DNA of 37,048 bases from Jiangella muralis (GTDB taxonomy: Bacteria; Actinomycetota; Actinomycetes; Jiangellales; Jiangellaceae): assembly GCF_001270745.1 (NCBI RefSeq), contig NZ_LFXL01000055.1:1-37048 (forward strand). Direction: 5' to 3'. Within the stretch, counting starts at the first letter, position 1. Each line of letters opens with the position of its first letter. The translations under genes and the position numbers were made by a program. Below the pieces are notes generated by a model that was not told the DNA's origin, ran no database searches, and saw only the letters and a program-made list of their open reading frames with translations. Of this stretch, positions 24,095 through 32,328 are shown one piece after another.

Positions 24095-26751
24095 CTCGGG
24101 GGCCTCTCTTCTGTCGTAGCGTTGCTCGCGATGAACGCAGCGGGTGACGGTAGCCGGCTGCCTTCCTGGTGAGCTGTGGCGGGCCGCCAGGGCTGCCATC
24201 CGCTGGGGGTGTAGCGAGACCAGGGTTGGTCGGGGTGTTCCCGGGCGGTGAGGCCGACCCAGTCGTGGTCGAACATGTGCTGCAGCACCGTGTTGCGCGC
24301 GATGAGGGTGTCCAGCCTGGGCAAGGGTGCCTGCACGATCGCGAGCAGGCGTTGCGGTTCGTGCCGGGTGTGGTGGCCGTCGGTGAGGGATTGCCAGGGC
24401 AGGCCGGGCAGGAGGTCGCTGGCGGGGCCGCTCATGACGCCGAGGCCTCCACCGGTGACGTTGTGCAGGGTTTTGCTGCCGGCGCCGAAGGCGTGCGGGT
24501 CGGTGGTGGCGAAGTAGTACTGGCTGTTGATCCAGTGCGCGACGACCAGCGGCGCGGTGAGGATGGTTTCCAGGACGGTGCCGGTCGGGTCGAGGTCGGG
24601 ATCGTAGTCGTGGAGGAACACGCGGCTGTGCAGGTTGACGCCGCGGGTGAGGGAGCGGGGCGCGATGAGGAAGGCGGCGTTGTCGGCGAGACCCCATTCC
24701 GGGAAGACCTGGGCCCAGTCACGGGCCCGGGCGCGGGTGTGGCGCGCCGCGTGCCGCGGGCGGGGCCGGGTGGGTGCGCCCGGCAGGATGGCGCAGCGTT
24801 CGGCGGCCAGCCGGGTGCCGGCCGTGCGGAGGTCGGCGGTGAGCCTGTCAGCGTCGCGGCGGTGGGTGGCGGGCAGGAGGTGGGTGTCCAGCAGGCGTAC
24901 GGTGTCGGTGGTGGTGTCGTGTTCGGCCGGGACGAACCAGGTGTCGTCGGGAACGGTGATGCCGCGGTCGGCCAGGTGAAGGCGGACCTGCGGATCGTTG
25001 AGCAGGGCGGCGGCCGTGCGGGCGTTGGGACCTCCGGGATGTCCCCCGCAGGCGCCGCAGTCCAGCGCGGCCTGGTAGGGGTTGTTGTCGGTGTGGGCGC
25101 GGTGCCCGCAGAACACGACCAGCCGCGCGAACCCGCGGGTCAGGCCCATCAACGTCAGGATGGTTTCGGCGGTCGCGGCACGCTCCTCGGGGGTGAGCGC
25201 CTCGGCGATGGAGATCTCGGTCTGCGGCTCGGGGGCGATGCGGCGGGTCCACCACGCGCGTGCGGCGCCAGCGGCGCGGGGCGCGAACGTCCTGGCCGCA
25301 GCCAGTGGGCCGGCCAACCAGCCGGCGGCTTCGGCGAGGACAAACGGCGCCAGCAGGTCGTCCTTGGCGGTGTGCAGACCGTGATCAGCGGCCGCGCCGA
25401 CCCGGCGGCCGGCAAGTGACCGCTCGGCCGCGCGCTGTCGGCCGGCGACGGGCTTTTCGGTGACAGCGTACTGGGGCGTGATCGGACCCGGGGATTGGGC
25501 GCGGGCGGCACCTCCGGCGAGGTCGCGGTAGCGCATGGCGACGGCGAAGAAGCCGGCGAAGCCCAGGGTCTGGTAGTTGCCGAGCGCTTCCAGGTGTCGG
25601 CGTAGTCCTTCGGAACGGGGATCGATGCAGCACACCACCTGCGCCCTGGGTTGGGCGTCTGTCTGCTCGGGCTGGTGTCGGCCGAGGGTGCGTAGCAGCT
25701 CGTGTCGGTAGTGGTCCTCGTAGGCGTCCAGCCAGACGAGTACCCGCTGCTCCAGCGGAAGGTGATCGAGAAGTGCCGCGAGCGCGGTCCGCTGGGCGGC
25801 GGTGGCGTCGGCGACTTCCAGCACGCCCAGGAGGTGGTCGGCGCGGGCGGCCGGAGCTACGGTGGCCTGCCGGGTGTCGATCCGGCCGGCGAAGGCCGAG
25901 GCCCATGCCGTGCCGTAGGGGTGTGCGCCAGCGAGCGCGGCGGCTTCGGTGGCCAACCGCAGTGCCAGATAGTGGACCAGGTCGATGCCGCTGTCGGGCC
26001 GCTGGCCCTGCCACCGGATATGGGCGGCGAAGCCGGGAAGGCAGGCCAGGTGAGCCTGCAGATAGCGGGCGCGCTGGTTGTCCGGGACACCGAGCGCTCC
26101 CAGCGCCTGCACGATGGCGTGCTCCGCCCGTTCGGGCAGGTACCGCAGCCGCGCACGCACCGACCGCGGCAAGGTCGCGTCGTGGGTTGCCAGCGTCCGC
26201 CACCCGGGGTAGAAGCCGCGCTCGCGGCCCGGCATTCGCCAGGTGGACTGGCCGTCGTCCAGGTACGCCGCACACCACTGGATCGTGTGGGTGTTGAGCA
26301 GGGCGGCCAGATCAGGGTCCAGTGCTTCGGCCGCGGTGAGTGCCTGACGGCGCGGCGGTGGACTCGTAACGCCCTGGTGCAGATCCGCCACCAAGAGTTC
26401 GACCGGGTCGTAGGCGCGGCTGCCGAGGATGAGTTGCCCCCGCCACGGCGCCGCGGGGTGGCGGCGGGCCAGCACGGCACGCAGGTCGTCGTCGGTGATC
26501 CGCCCGCACCGCCAGGCAGTGCGCAGCCAGGGCTCGTCCGGGGTGACTCGTGCTCCGAGCAGATCCGCGGCGACAGTGGCCGCTTCGGCGAACGGTCGGT
26601 CCATCAGGCCGGCCAACGGGTTGACCGCGATGAAGTCGGCCAGTGGCCAGGTCGGCGCCAGAAACCCGGCCGCGGCGGCGATCTCGGTGCGCACTGCCGC
26701 GAGCGGTGTAGCGACATCAGCGGCGACGTCGGTGGCGGGGCTGGTGGTCAT
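24091..26751 (-). CDS. dabA: Inorganic carbon uptake subunit DabA
   Basis: An 886-residue DUF2309 protein. The ATG at 26751 is chosen because GGAGGG lies nine bases before it; a GTG two codons earlier is too close. DabA is a zinc-dependent, beta-carbonic-anhydrase-like subunit that works with DabB to trap CO2 as bicarbonate. The four key residues stand in their expected places: Cys375 and Asp377 in VVCCIDPRSEG, His550 in VVFCGHRAH and Cys565 in LDCGACGGHPGG, with the His-Cys spacing of 15 seen in the Halothiobacillus protein. The partner gene dabB lies 157 bases upstream, and the 187-residue unknown gene overlaps downstream. Confidence 0.93.
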   Translation of the reverse strand: MTTSPATDVAADVATPLAAVRTEIAAAAGFLAPTWPLADFIAVNPLAGLMDRPFAEAATVAADLLGARVTPDEPWLRTAWRCGRITDDDLRAVLARRHPAAPWRGQLILGSRAYDPVELLVADLHQGVTSPPPRRQALTAAEALDPDLAALLNTHTIQWCAAYLDDGQSTWRMPGRERGFYPGWRTLATHDATLPRSVRARLRYLPERAEHAIVQALGALGVPDNQRARYLQAHLACLPGFAAHIRWQGQRPDSGIDLVHYLALRLATEAAALAGAHPYGTAWASAFAGRIDTRQATVAPAARADHLLGVLEVADATAAQRTALAALLDHLPLEQRVLVWLDAYEDHYRHELLRTLGRHQPEQTDAQPRAQVVCCIDPRSEGLRRHLEALGNYQTLGFAGFFAVAMRYRDLAGGAARAQSPGPITPQYAVTEKPVAGRQRAAERSLAGRRVGAAADHGLHTAKDDLLAPFVLAEAAGWLAGPLAAARTFAPRAAGAARAWWTRRIAPEPQTEISIAEALTPEERAATAETILTLMGLTRGFARLVVFCGHRAHTDNNPYQAALDCGACGGHPGGPNARTAAALLNDPQVRLHLADRGITVPDDTWFVPAEHDTTTDTVRLLDTHLLPATHRRDADRLTADLRTAGTRLAAERCAILPGAPTRPRPRHAARHTRARARDWAQVFPEWGLADNAAFLIAPRSLTRGVNLHSRVFLHDYDPDLDPTGTVLETILTAPLVVAHWINSQYYFATTDPHAFGAGSKTLHNVTGGGLGVMSGPASDLLPGLPWQSLTDGHHTRHEPQRLLAIVQAPLPRLDTLIARNTVLQHMFDHDWVGLTAREHPDQPWSRYTPSGWQPWRPATAHQEGSRLPSPAAFIASNATTEERPPR

Positions 26752-26908
26752 GTGCACGAACCCTCCTGCGTGAGCACGTTGATAGCGGTGGCGAATAGCG
26801 CGATCGTCTTGCCGCCCCGGGGAACCGCGTGTGCGGGACGGCCGATGACTCTGGGGTTACAGCGGCGGACTGCCTTCCCGTGTGCCGTCGAGAGCGCAGG
26901 GGCCGGAA

Positions 26909-28492
26909 TCACGCCCGAGCTCCTTCAAGCTGGGGGACCGGCCTCGGGCGCGGGGTCGGCGCCAGCCGCGGCGGGTGCCCCCAGGTGGCGGCGTGCGTGC
27001 GCTGCTGCCCGGCCGACAGCGCCAGTACGTACAACCGGTCGCGCCAGCGGGCCAGACCGTTCGCCGGTGCCAGGTGGAGCAGCGCGCCGGCCGCCAGCAC
27101 CACCACCACGGTCGCCAGCAACCAGGCTGAGACAGCGGCCGACCCGGCGGCTGGCAGGCTCGGGGCCAGGAACTCCGCGACCGCGCCCACCACAGCCAGA
27201 TAGCCGATCGCCGCGCCCGGCAGCACGATCACTACCGTGACCAGCGCGCCGGCGGTCGGGTAGCGACGAAGCCAGCCCCACGCCAGCCGGGCGGCGGTGG
27301 CTGCGGCGAATACCAGCAGCGCCGCGCCGCCGGCGTGTGGGGGCAGCCACCAGGCCGCCACCGCCACCGCAGCGACGGCGACGACTCCGGCGAATACAGC
27401 TACCTGCGCCGCGCGCGCGGGAGCCAACCGAGGCGCGGGAGGAGCCACGGTGTGGCGTGCGTACCGCTGCACAGCCGACCCCGAACCGAGGAACAAGGTG
27501 GCTTTGAACAGCCCATGCGCCACCAGGTGCACCACCGTCGCGGCGTAGAGGCCGAGCCCGCAGGTCATCAACATGAACCCCATCTGCCCGATCGTGGAAT
27601 GCACCAGCGTGCCTTTGACGTCCGGGCGGGCCAGCATGATCGTCGTGGCGGCTACGACGCTGACGGCGCCGATGGCGAACGCCAGGTGTGTCGCCAATGG
27701 CGCGGCACCGACGATCGGCGCCAGCTTCACCAGCAGCACCCCACCCGCGTTGACCACGCCGGCGTGCAGCAGCGCCGAGACCGGAGTCGGTGCCGCCAAG
27801 GACGCCGGCAGCCAACGATGCCAGGGCAGCTGCGCGCAACGCGTGGCCGCGGCGACCACCAGCGAACACGCCACTACCGTGCCCAACGGGCCGCCGACCG
27901 CGGCGTTGCTGCTCTGGTGCCGCAGGTCGAGATCACCCCAAGCGGCGACGGCGAGGACAACTCCCACCCACAGCGCGGCGTCCCCGATGACGACGGCACG
28001 TGCGGTGCGGCGGGTGGCGTCAACAGCCGAAGGAGCCGGCCGATATATACCCACCAGTCGACACAAGATCACCCCGGTCAGCGACCATGCCACTGCAAGG
28101 GTGACGAGGGTCGCCGCGGTCACCATCGCCGTGGTGGCGGCGGTCAGCGCCCCGGCCGCGATGGCGAACCTGGCCGCCGCGGGGTCACCACGCAGGTAGC
28201 GAAGTGCGAATGCCTGGACCACGGCGCTGACCGCGCACACCAGCAACAGCACGATCGCCCCGACGTGGTCGACCACCAACCCGGTCCATACCCGCCCGTC
28301 GGGGGCGGCCATCACCACTTCCACCGGCCCGCCGACAGCCACCGTCACGGCCAGCGCCACCGCCAGTGTGGCGGCTAGCACTGCCGCGCCGACGCTCAGC
28401 ACGGGCGCCATGCCCCGCAGGCGACGGACCGATCCGGCCACGGCCGCGCCTGCGGGGAGCGCCGCCACCGCCGCCAGCATCAGTCCCGACAT
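26909..28492 (-). CDS. dabB: Inorganic carbon uptake subunit DabB (NuoL-like)
   Basis: A 527-residue membrane protein of the proton-conducting NuoL/MrpA family with about fourteen helices. VSALLHAGVVNAGGVLLVKL, HSTIGQMGFMLMTCGLGLYA and VVHLVAHGLFKATLFLGSGS are the conserved core with charged Lys and His residues. Next to dabA the best identity is DabB, which couples the cation gradient to DabA. The ATG at 28492 is chosen over a GTG one codon earlier because GGTGG is six bases before it. It opens the long minus-strand carbon unit. The 157 bases to dabA hold nothing I can name. Confidence 0.9.
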   Translation of the reverse strand: MSGLMLAAVAALPAGAAVAGSVRRLRGMAPVLSVGAAVLAATLAVALAVTVAVGGPVEVVMAAPDGRVWTGLVVDHVGAIVLLLVCAVSAVVQAFALRYLRGDPAAARFAIAAGALTAATTAMVTAATLVTLAVAWSLTGVILCRLVGIYRPAPSAVDATRRTARAVVIGDAALWVGVVLAVAAWGDLDLRHQSSNAAVGGPLGTVVACSLVVAAATRCAQLPWHRWLPASLAAPTPVSALLHAGVVNAGGVLLVKLAPIVGAAPLATHLAFAIGAVSVVAATTIMLARPDVKGTLVHSTIGQMGFMLMTCGLGLYAATVVHLVAHGLFKATLFLGSGSAVQRYARHTVAPPAPRLAPARAAQVAVFAGVVAVAAVAVAAWWLPPHAGGAALLVFAAATAARLAWGWLRRYPTAGALVTVVIVLPGAAIGYLAVVGAVAEFLAPSLPAAGSAAVSAWLLATVVVVLAAGALLHLAPANGLARWRDRLYVLALSAGQQRTHAATWGHPPRLAPTPRPRPVPQLEGARA

Positions 28493-28589
28493 CACTTGCC
28501 ACCGCAGTCAGCCCACGCTTGCACGGCCGTCACGTCGATCAACTCCGCCTCCTTCTCCGTGGGCACGACACCGATGACATGCTTTCTGT

Positions 28590-28621
28590 TACGCGACACA
28601 TATCGTACGACATAGATTACG
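28590..28621. promoter_or_regulatory. Candidate operator upstream of dabB
   Basis: ATATCGTACGACAT at 28600-28613 is a near-perfect palindrome with one mismatched pair, flanked by direct repeats of TTACGC at 28589-28594 and 28616-28621. It is about 100 bases before the dabB start and just outside the left edge of the IS3 remnant. Such a symmetric AT-rich site in GC-rich DNA is typical of a repressor or LysR-type binding site. The binding protein is not known. Confidence 0.4.
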
Positions 28622-28681
28622 CATGTTGGGACGGTGGGCTTCCCCTCGTAGCGTGGAGACATCGCCTTAAGGAGGATGGCG

Positions 28682-28978
28682 ATGGCACAGACACGGCGGA
28701 AGTTCGATGAGGACGTCAAGCAGGGCGCGGTGCGGCTGGTGGTCGAAACTGGGCGGCCGATCGCGCAGGTGGCCCGCGAGCTGGGCATCAATGAGGGCAC
28801 GCTGGGCAACTGGTGCGCCAAGGCGCGCCGCGAGCGTGACGGCGGCGGCGTGGTGTTGAGCGAGTCCGAGCGGGCGGAGCTGGAGCGGCTGCGGCGGGAG
28901 AACACCGAGCTGCGGATGCAGCGGGACGTGCTCAAGCGCTCAGTGGCCCTCTGGGTGGACGAGGCGATGGGCCGGTAG
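28682..28978 (+). CDS. IS3-family OrfA (outer element A)
   Basis: A 98-residue OrfA from the second of two ATGs, since AAGGAGG is six bases before it. KFDEDVKQGAVRLVVETGRP and IAQVARELGINEGTLGNWCA form the HTH, and ERLRRENTELRMQRDVLKRS is the leucine-zipper part. It is complete, but its partner OrfB is broken, so the element cannot move by itself. The left end probably lies near 28623, where TGTTGGGAC begins. Confidence 0.85.
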   Translation: MAQTRRKFDEDVKQGAVRLVVETGRPIAQVARELGINEGTLGNWCAKARRERDGGGVVLSESERAELERLRRENTELRMQRDVLKRSVALWVDEAMGR

Positions 28979-28980
28979 CC

Positions 28981-29137
28981 ATGGCCGGGTTCATCGTCGC
29001 CAGAGGGCACAGCGCGACATCCCGCACGCGAACGCGTGCCGCGCGCTGGGCGTGTCGCCGGCCTGGCTGTACAAGTGGCGCCACGGCGACGCCTCGCCGC
29101 GGCACGCCCGTCGCGAGCAACTGTCCGCGGCGGTCCG
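28981..29137 (+). pseudogene. IS3-family OrfB remnant (outer element A)
   Basis: MAGFIVA is followed, after a one-base frame change near 29002, by QRAQRDIPHANACRALGVSP and then AWLYKWRHGDASPRHARREQ. It is the start of an IS3-type OrfB, cut after about 50 codons at 29137 by the left end of a second IS3 element. The DDE integrase core is missing, and its remainder is not found on the far side of that element. Confidence 0.8.
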
Positions 29138-29177
29138 TGAACCGCCCCGGGATGTCCGGACACTTCGGATCGTGTCT

Positions 29178-29474
29178 CTACCCGGTCGGGAGGAGACGGT
29201 TACCTGCAGCGTAGTGGGCGGCCTCGACCTCGACAGGGGTGAGGTCGTCGATCGATTCGTGGGTGCGTTCGTGGTTGAACCAGTGCACCCAGTTCAGGGT
29301 CTCGTGCTCGACGTGCTCGACGTCGTGCCAGGGCCCTTCGGGGCGGATCAGCTCGGTCTTGTAGACGCCGATCTGGGACTCGGCCATTGCGTTGTCGTAG
29401 GCGTCGCCCACCGAACCGACCGAGGCGTTGACGCCGGCTTGGAGCAGCCTGGTGGTGAACGCGAACGAGGTGTA
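29178..29474 (-). pseudogene. IS3 element B OrfB, C-terminal half
   Basis: This reads on from the other half (30966-31540) with YTSFAFTTRLLQAGVNASVG, SVGDAYDNAMAESQIGVYKT (with the catalytic Glu) and FNHERTHESIDDLTPVEVEA. The two halves join perfectly as DAGSQ-YTSFAF if the IS30 and one copy of CTGGG are removed. Confidence 0.9.
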
Positions 29475-29479
29475 CTGGG

Positions 29480-30965
29480 CGAGTTCAACCTGTCGTTGCA
29501 ACACCGGGTTGTTGTAGTGAGCGTAGCTGTTCGGCGAAGACCTCGGCCGGCGTGCGCCAGCCGAGGATCTTGCGGGGCCGGTTGTTGATGGCGAGCGCGA
29601 CGGCTTCGAGGTCCTCGGCCGACCATCTCGATAGGTCGGTGCCCTTGGGGAAGTACTGCCGCAGCAGCCCGTTCGTGTTCTCGTTCGTCGGGCGCTGCCA
29701 GGGCGAGTGCGGATCGGCGAAGAACACTCTCGTGCCGGTGCCGAGGGTGAACTGTGCGTGTCCGGAGAGCTCCTTGCCGCGGTCCCAGGTGAGGGTCTTG
29801 CGTAGCTGCTCGGGCAACGTGGTGATCGATGCGGCCAGTGCGGCATTCATCGCGACGGCGCCGTAGCCGCCGAGCGATGGCCCGTTCTTGACCGGCGGGG
29901 TCTCGCCCCATCCCTCCAGCCGGGGCAGGTGCACCAGCAGCGTTGAGCGGCTGGAACGCTCGACGAGCGTGCCGATCGCCGACCGGCTGGTGCCGATGAT
30001 CAGGTCTCCCTCCCAATGCCCGGGAACAGCGCGGTCGGCAGCCTCGGCCGGCCGCTGGCTGATGACCACGTCCGCGGTGACATGGCCCTGCGGCTTGTTC
30101 CGCGACCGTTCCCGCGGCTGGCGCAGCGCCCGCCCGGTGCGCAGGCACGCGACCAGTTCCCTCTTGAGCGCGCCACGGCCCTGGATGAACAGCGACTGGT
30201 AGATCGCCTCGTGGCTGATGCGCATGGACTCATCATCGGGGAAGTCGACCCTCAACCGGTGAGAGATCTGCTCCGGGCTCCACGCCAGCGACCAGCGCCG
30301 ATCCTGCCGGTGTGGCTTGTTCAGCCCCTTCCACTGCGGCGTCTTGGGGCCCGGGACGAGCGTGCCGTCGGGTCGGCGGACGTCCCCGGTGAGGCGTTCC
30401 TGCACGTACTCACGCAACTCATCGTTGGACACCAGCTTCGCGGTCTTCGGTCGCTTCGCGGCCTGCTGCGCCTTCCACTGCGCCACCAGTGCCCGATACT
30501 CCTGCTTCCCGCTCCGGGTCGCGGCGTTTACGACGCAGTTCCCGGGAGATGGTCCGGGATCACGCCCGAGCCGGCGTGCGATCTCCCGCATGCCGACATC
30601 CTTGGCACGTAGCAGCGCGATCTCCTCCCGCTCGGCGAACGACAGGTAGCGGCCCGCGGGCTCCTCCAGGCTCAGCGGCGCCATCCCGCCAGCGTGACGG
30701 AACCAGCGGGAACCGACCGGCCAGGACACGCCCACGCGCTCCGAGGCTTCGACGGTCGTGACCCCCGTCGCGATCAGCCGCCAGAACTCCCGCTGGACCG
30801 CACGAGACGGCTCCGGCCGGCCCGGGGACCGCATCGGCGGCCGCAGCGCTCGGTCCGCGGCCCACTGACGCCGCGCTCCCGCCGGAGCCTCCGGCGACTG
30901 CTTCCTCGGCCCTCCCACCGCACACCTCCGTCATCGAGGTGTTGCGACGACCACTTGATTCCGCC
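29480..30965 (-). mobile_element. IS30-family element inserted in IS3 OrfB
   Basis: The 1486-bp insert is flanked by CTGGG on both sides (29475-29479 and 30966-30970), a possible target duplication. The ends form an imperfect inverted repeat of about 26 bases that share TCGT(T/C)GCAACACC. It holds one transposase gene. The exact duplication size is uncertain by a few bases, because IS30 elements usually give 2-3 bp. Confidence 0.85.
29485..30918 (-). CDS. IS30-family transposase with scrambled HTH stretch
   Basis: A 477-residue transposase from a GTG. SFAEREEIALLRAKDVGMRE starts the HTH. GHWEGDLIIGTSRSAIGTLV, TWDRGKELSGHAQFTLGTGT and PWQRPTNENTNGLLRQYFPK carry the DDE catalytic residues, and INNRPRKILGWRTPAEVF closes the protein. 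In the HTH the expected TISRELRRN reads PSPGNCVVN: one base is missing near 30552 and one is extra near 30528, so about nine codons run out of frame before the frame is restored. This probably harms binding to its own ends. Confidence 0.9.
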   Translation of the reverse strand: MGGPRKQSPEAPAGARRQWAADRALRPPMRSPGRPEPSRAVQREFWRLIATGVTTVEASERVGVSWPVGSRWFRHAGGMAPLSLEEPAGRYLSFAEREEIALLRAKDVGMREIARRLGRDPGPSPGNCVVNAATRSGKQEYRALVAQWKAQQAAKRPKTAKLVSNDELREYVQERLTGDVRRPDGTLVPGPKTPQWKGLNKPHRQDRRWSLAWSPEQISHRLRVDFPDDESMRISHEAIYQSLFIQGRGALKRELVACLRTGRALRQPRERSRNKPQGHVTADVVISQRPAEAADRAVPGHWEGDLIIGTSRSAIGTLVERSSRSTLLVHLPRLEGWGETPPVKNGPSLGGYGAVAMNAALAASITTLPEQLRKTLTWDRGKELSGHAQFTLGTGTRVFFADPHSPWQRPTNENTNGLLRQYFPKGTDLSRWSAEDLEAVALAINNRPRKILGWRTPAEVFAEQLRSLQQPGVATTG

Positions 30966-31540
30966 CTGGGAGCCGGCGTCGGTGTGGTGAACCAGCCCGG
31001 ACAGGTCGCTGACGCCGGCCTGGTGGCGTGACCAGATGGCGTGCTCGAGGGTGTCGAGGACGAGTTCGGTGCTCATGCTGGTGGCGGCCCGCCAGCCGAC
31101 GATCATCCGGGAGAACACGTCGAAGACGAAGGCCACGTAGACGGTGCCGGACCAGGTCGCGACGTAGGTGAAGTCGGCAACCCACAGCTGGTTCGGGCAG
31201 GTGGCGGTGAAGTCCCGGTCGACCAGATCCAGGGGTCGCTCGGCCTCCTGGTCGCCGATCGTGGTGCGCACCCGCTTGCCGCGTAGCGCGCCCTGCCAGC
31301 CGTTTGCTGTCATCAGCCGCTCGATCGTGCACCGGGCCACGTCGTGGCCGTGGCGGCGCAGGTGCAGCCACATCTTGCGGGCACCGAACCGGGCAACGAA
31401 CCGCTGCTCACGTGCTTGGCGGATCAACTCCACGATCTCGGTGTCGCGTAGTGCCCGCTTCGACGGCTTGCGGTTGCGGGCCTCGTAGTAGGAGGACGGG
31501 GCGATCTCGACGCCATGCTCCTTGAGCACGCGACAGATCG
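30966..31540 (-). pseudogene. IS3 element B OrfB, N-terminal half
   Basis: It contains HGVEIAPSSYYEARNRKPSK, FGARKMWLHLRRHGHDVARC and CPNQLWVADFTYVATWSGTV (first catalytic Asp), then LEHAIWSRHQAGVSDLSGLV and HHTDAGSQ (second Asp), where the IS30 interrupts it. It is expected to be made by frameshifting from OrfA, as in other IS3 elements, since it lies in a different frame and has no good start of its own. Confidence 0.9.
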
Positions 31541-31582
31541 GCTCGACCCCGAACTCCTCGCGGTGTTCGTCGACGAACGCGG

Positions 31583-31912
31583 TCAGAACCTGGACGGGCG
31601 GTCGAGCTCCGCCGCGAAGAAAGCCGAGGCCGCCTTCAGGATCTCCTTCGCGCGCCGCAGTTCAGCGACCTCACGCTTGAGCTCACGGATCTCCCCGATC
31701 TCCTGGGTCGTCTTGCCCGGCCGGGCGCCGCCGTCGATCTCGGCCTGACGGACCCACTTACGCAACGTCTCAGCCGACCCGATCCCCAGCTTCGCGGCGA
31801 TGGTGCGGATCGCCACGAACTCGCTCGGGTGATCACCCCGCTCGACAGCTTCAGCGACCATCCGGACCGCGCGCTCACGCAACTCCCGCGGGTACTTCGA
31901 GGGACGTGCCAT
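31583..31912 (-). CDS. IS3-family OrfA (element B)
   Basis: A 109-residue OrfA from the ATG at 31912, which has GGAGG eight bases upstream; a TTG five codons earlier is less likely. MARPSKYPRELRERAVRMVA and AIRTIAAKLGIGSAETLRKW form the HTH, and IRELKREVAELRRAKEILKA is the zipper-like helix. It is intact, but OrfB is split by the IS30, so this copy cannot produce the fused transposase. Confidence 0.88.
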   Translation of the reverse strand: MARPSKYPRELRERAVRMVAEAVERGDHPSEFVAIRTIAAKLGIGSAETLRKWVRQAEIDGGARPGKTTQEIGEIRELKREVAELRRAKEILKAASAFFAAELDRPSRF

Positions 31913-32020
31913 GACTTCATCCTCCAACTAATGAAGTCTCCGGACATCCCGGGGCGGTTCACTCCACGTTTTCAGGGGATTGCCGCTGTGTGTTACGGGA
32001 GAGGCGGTATGGTGCTGAGC

Positions 32021-32327
32021 ATGCGGGAGTGGGCGTTTCCAGCCAACCACGCCCACGTCCTGTTGTGTGGATGTCGCCGAGCAGGTGGGTATCACCGAAC
32101 GAGCGGCGCAGCTGCCCCTGCGCAGTCGTCATCCCCGAGACGACGGTCGAACCAGCGCCCACCCATCTACTTTGCCGGCTGCAATCCGTCACCGATCCCC
32201 GCAGCGCCACATGCTGACGCACCCATCCAGTGGCGCGCCCCCGACGGCCACCCGACCCCGGGACGAGCCTCGTGCGCTCGTCGCCATGCTCGCCAACATC
32301 GACCACACTCATGCCCGGAAGGACTGA
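32021..32327 (+). pseudogene. Broken winged-helix (MarR-like) regulator
   Basis: MREWAFPANHAHVLLC begins at 32021 like a family of small winged-helix regulators (typically MREWTFLTNHAHVLL). After a frame change the recognition part DVAEQVGITERAAQ follows (32070-32111). The rest up to the terC start is not recognisable as that family. It lies directly upstream of an intact terC and may once have controlled it. The nearby IS3 end (31961) suggests damage from insertion. Confidence 0.6.
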
Positions 32328-32328
32328 C

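Larger units (their letters stand above)
29138..31961 (-). mobile_element. IS3-family element B, containing an IS30 copy
   Basis: Terminal inverted repeats are visible. TGAACCGCCCCGGGATGTCC (then GGA) at 29138-29160 is mirrored at 31939-31961 on the other strand, and the match continues ACTTC after one mismatch. OrfA and a split OrfB are on the minus strand. Removing the inner IS30 (29480-30965 plus one target copy) leaves an element of about 1.33 kb, a normal IS3 size. No matching 3-4 bp duplication flanks it (CCG left, CTC right), and the interrupted OrfB of element A does not continue beyond 31961, so a deletion or recombination followed insertion. Confidence 0.9.

Noticed and set aside
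25702-27240. Long plus-strand open frame of 512 codons
   Set aside because: It is antisense to dabA and dabB, which are certain; composition is typical of a shadow frame.
32200-32328. Third yybP-ykoY leader before terC at 32329
   Set aside because: Neither the GGGGAGUA nor the GAGACC part with a pairing P1 could be found.
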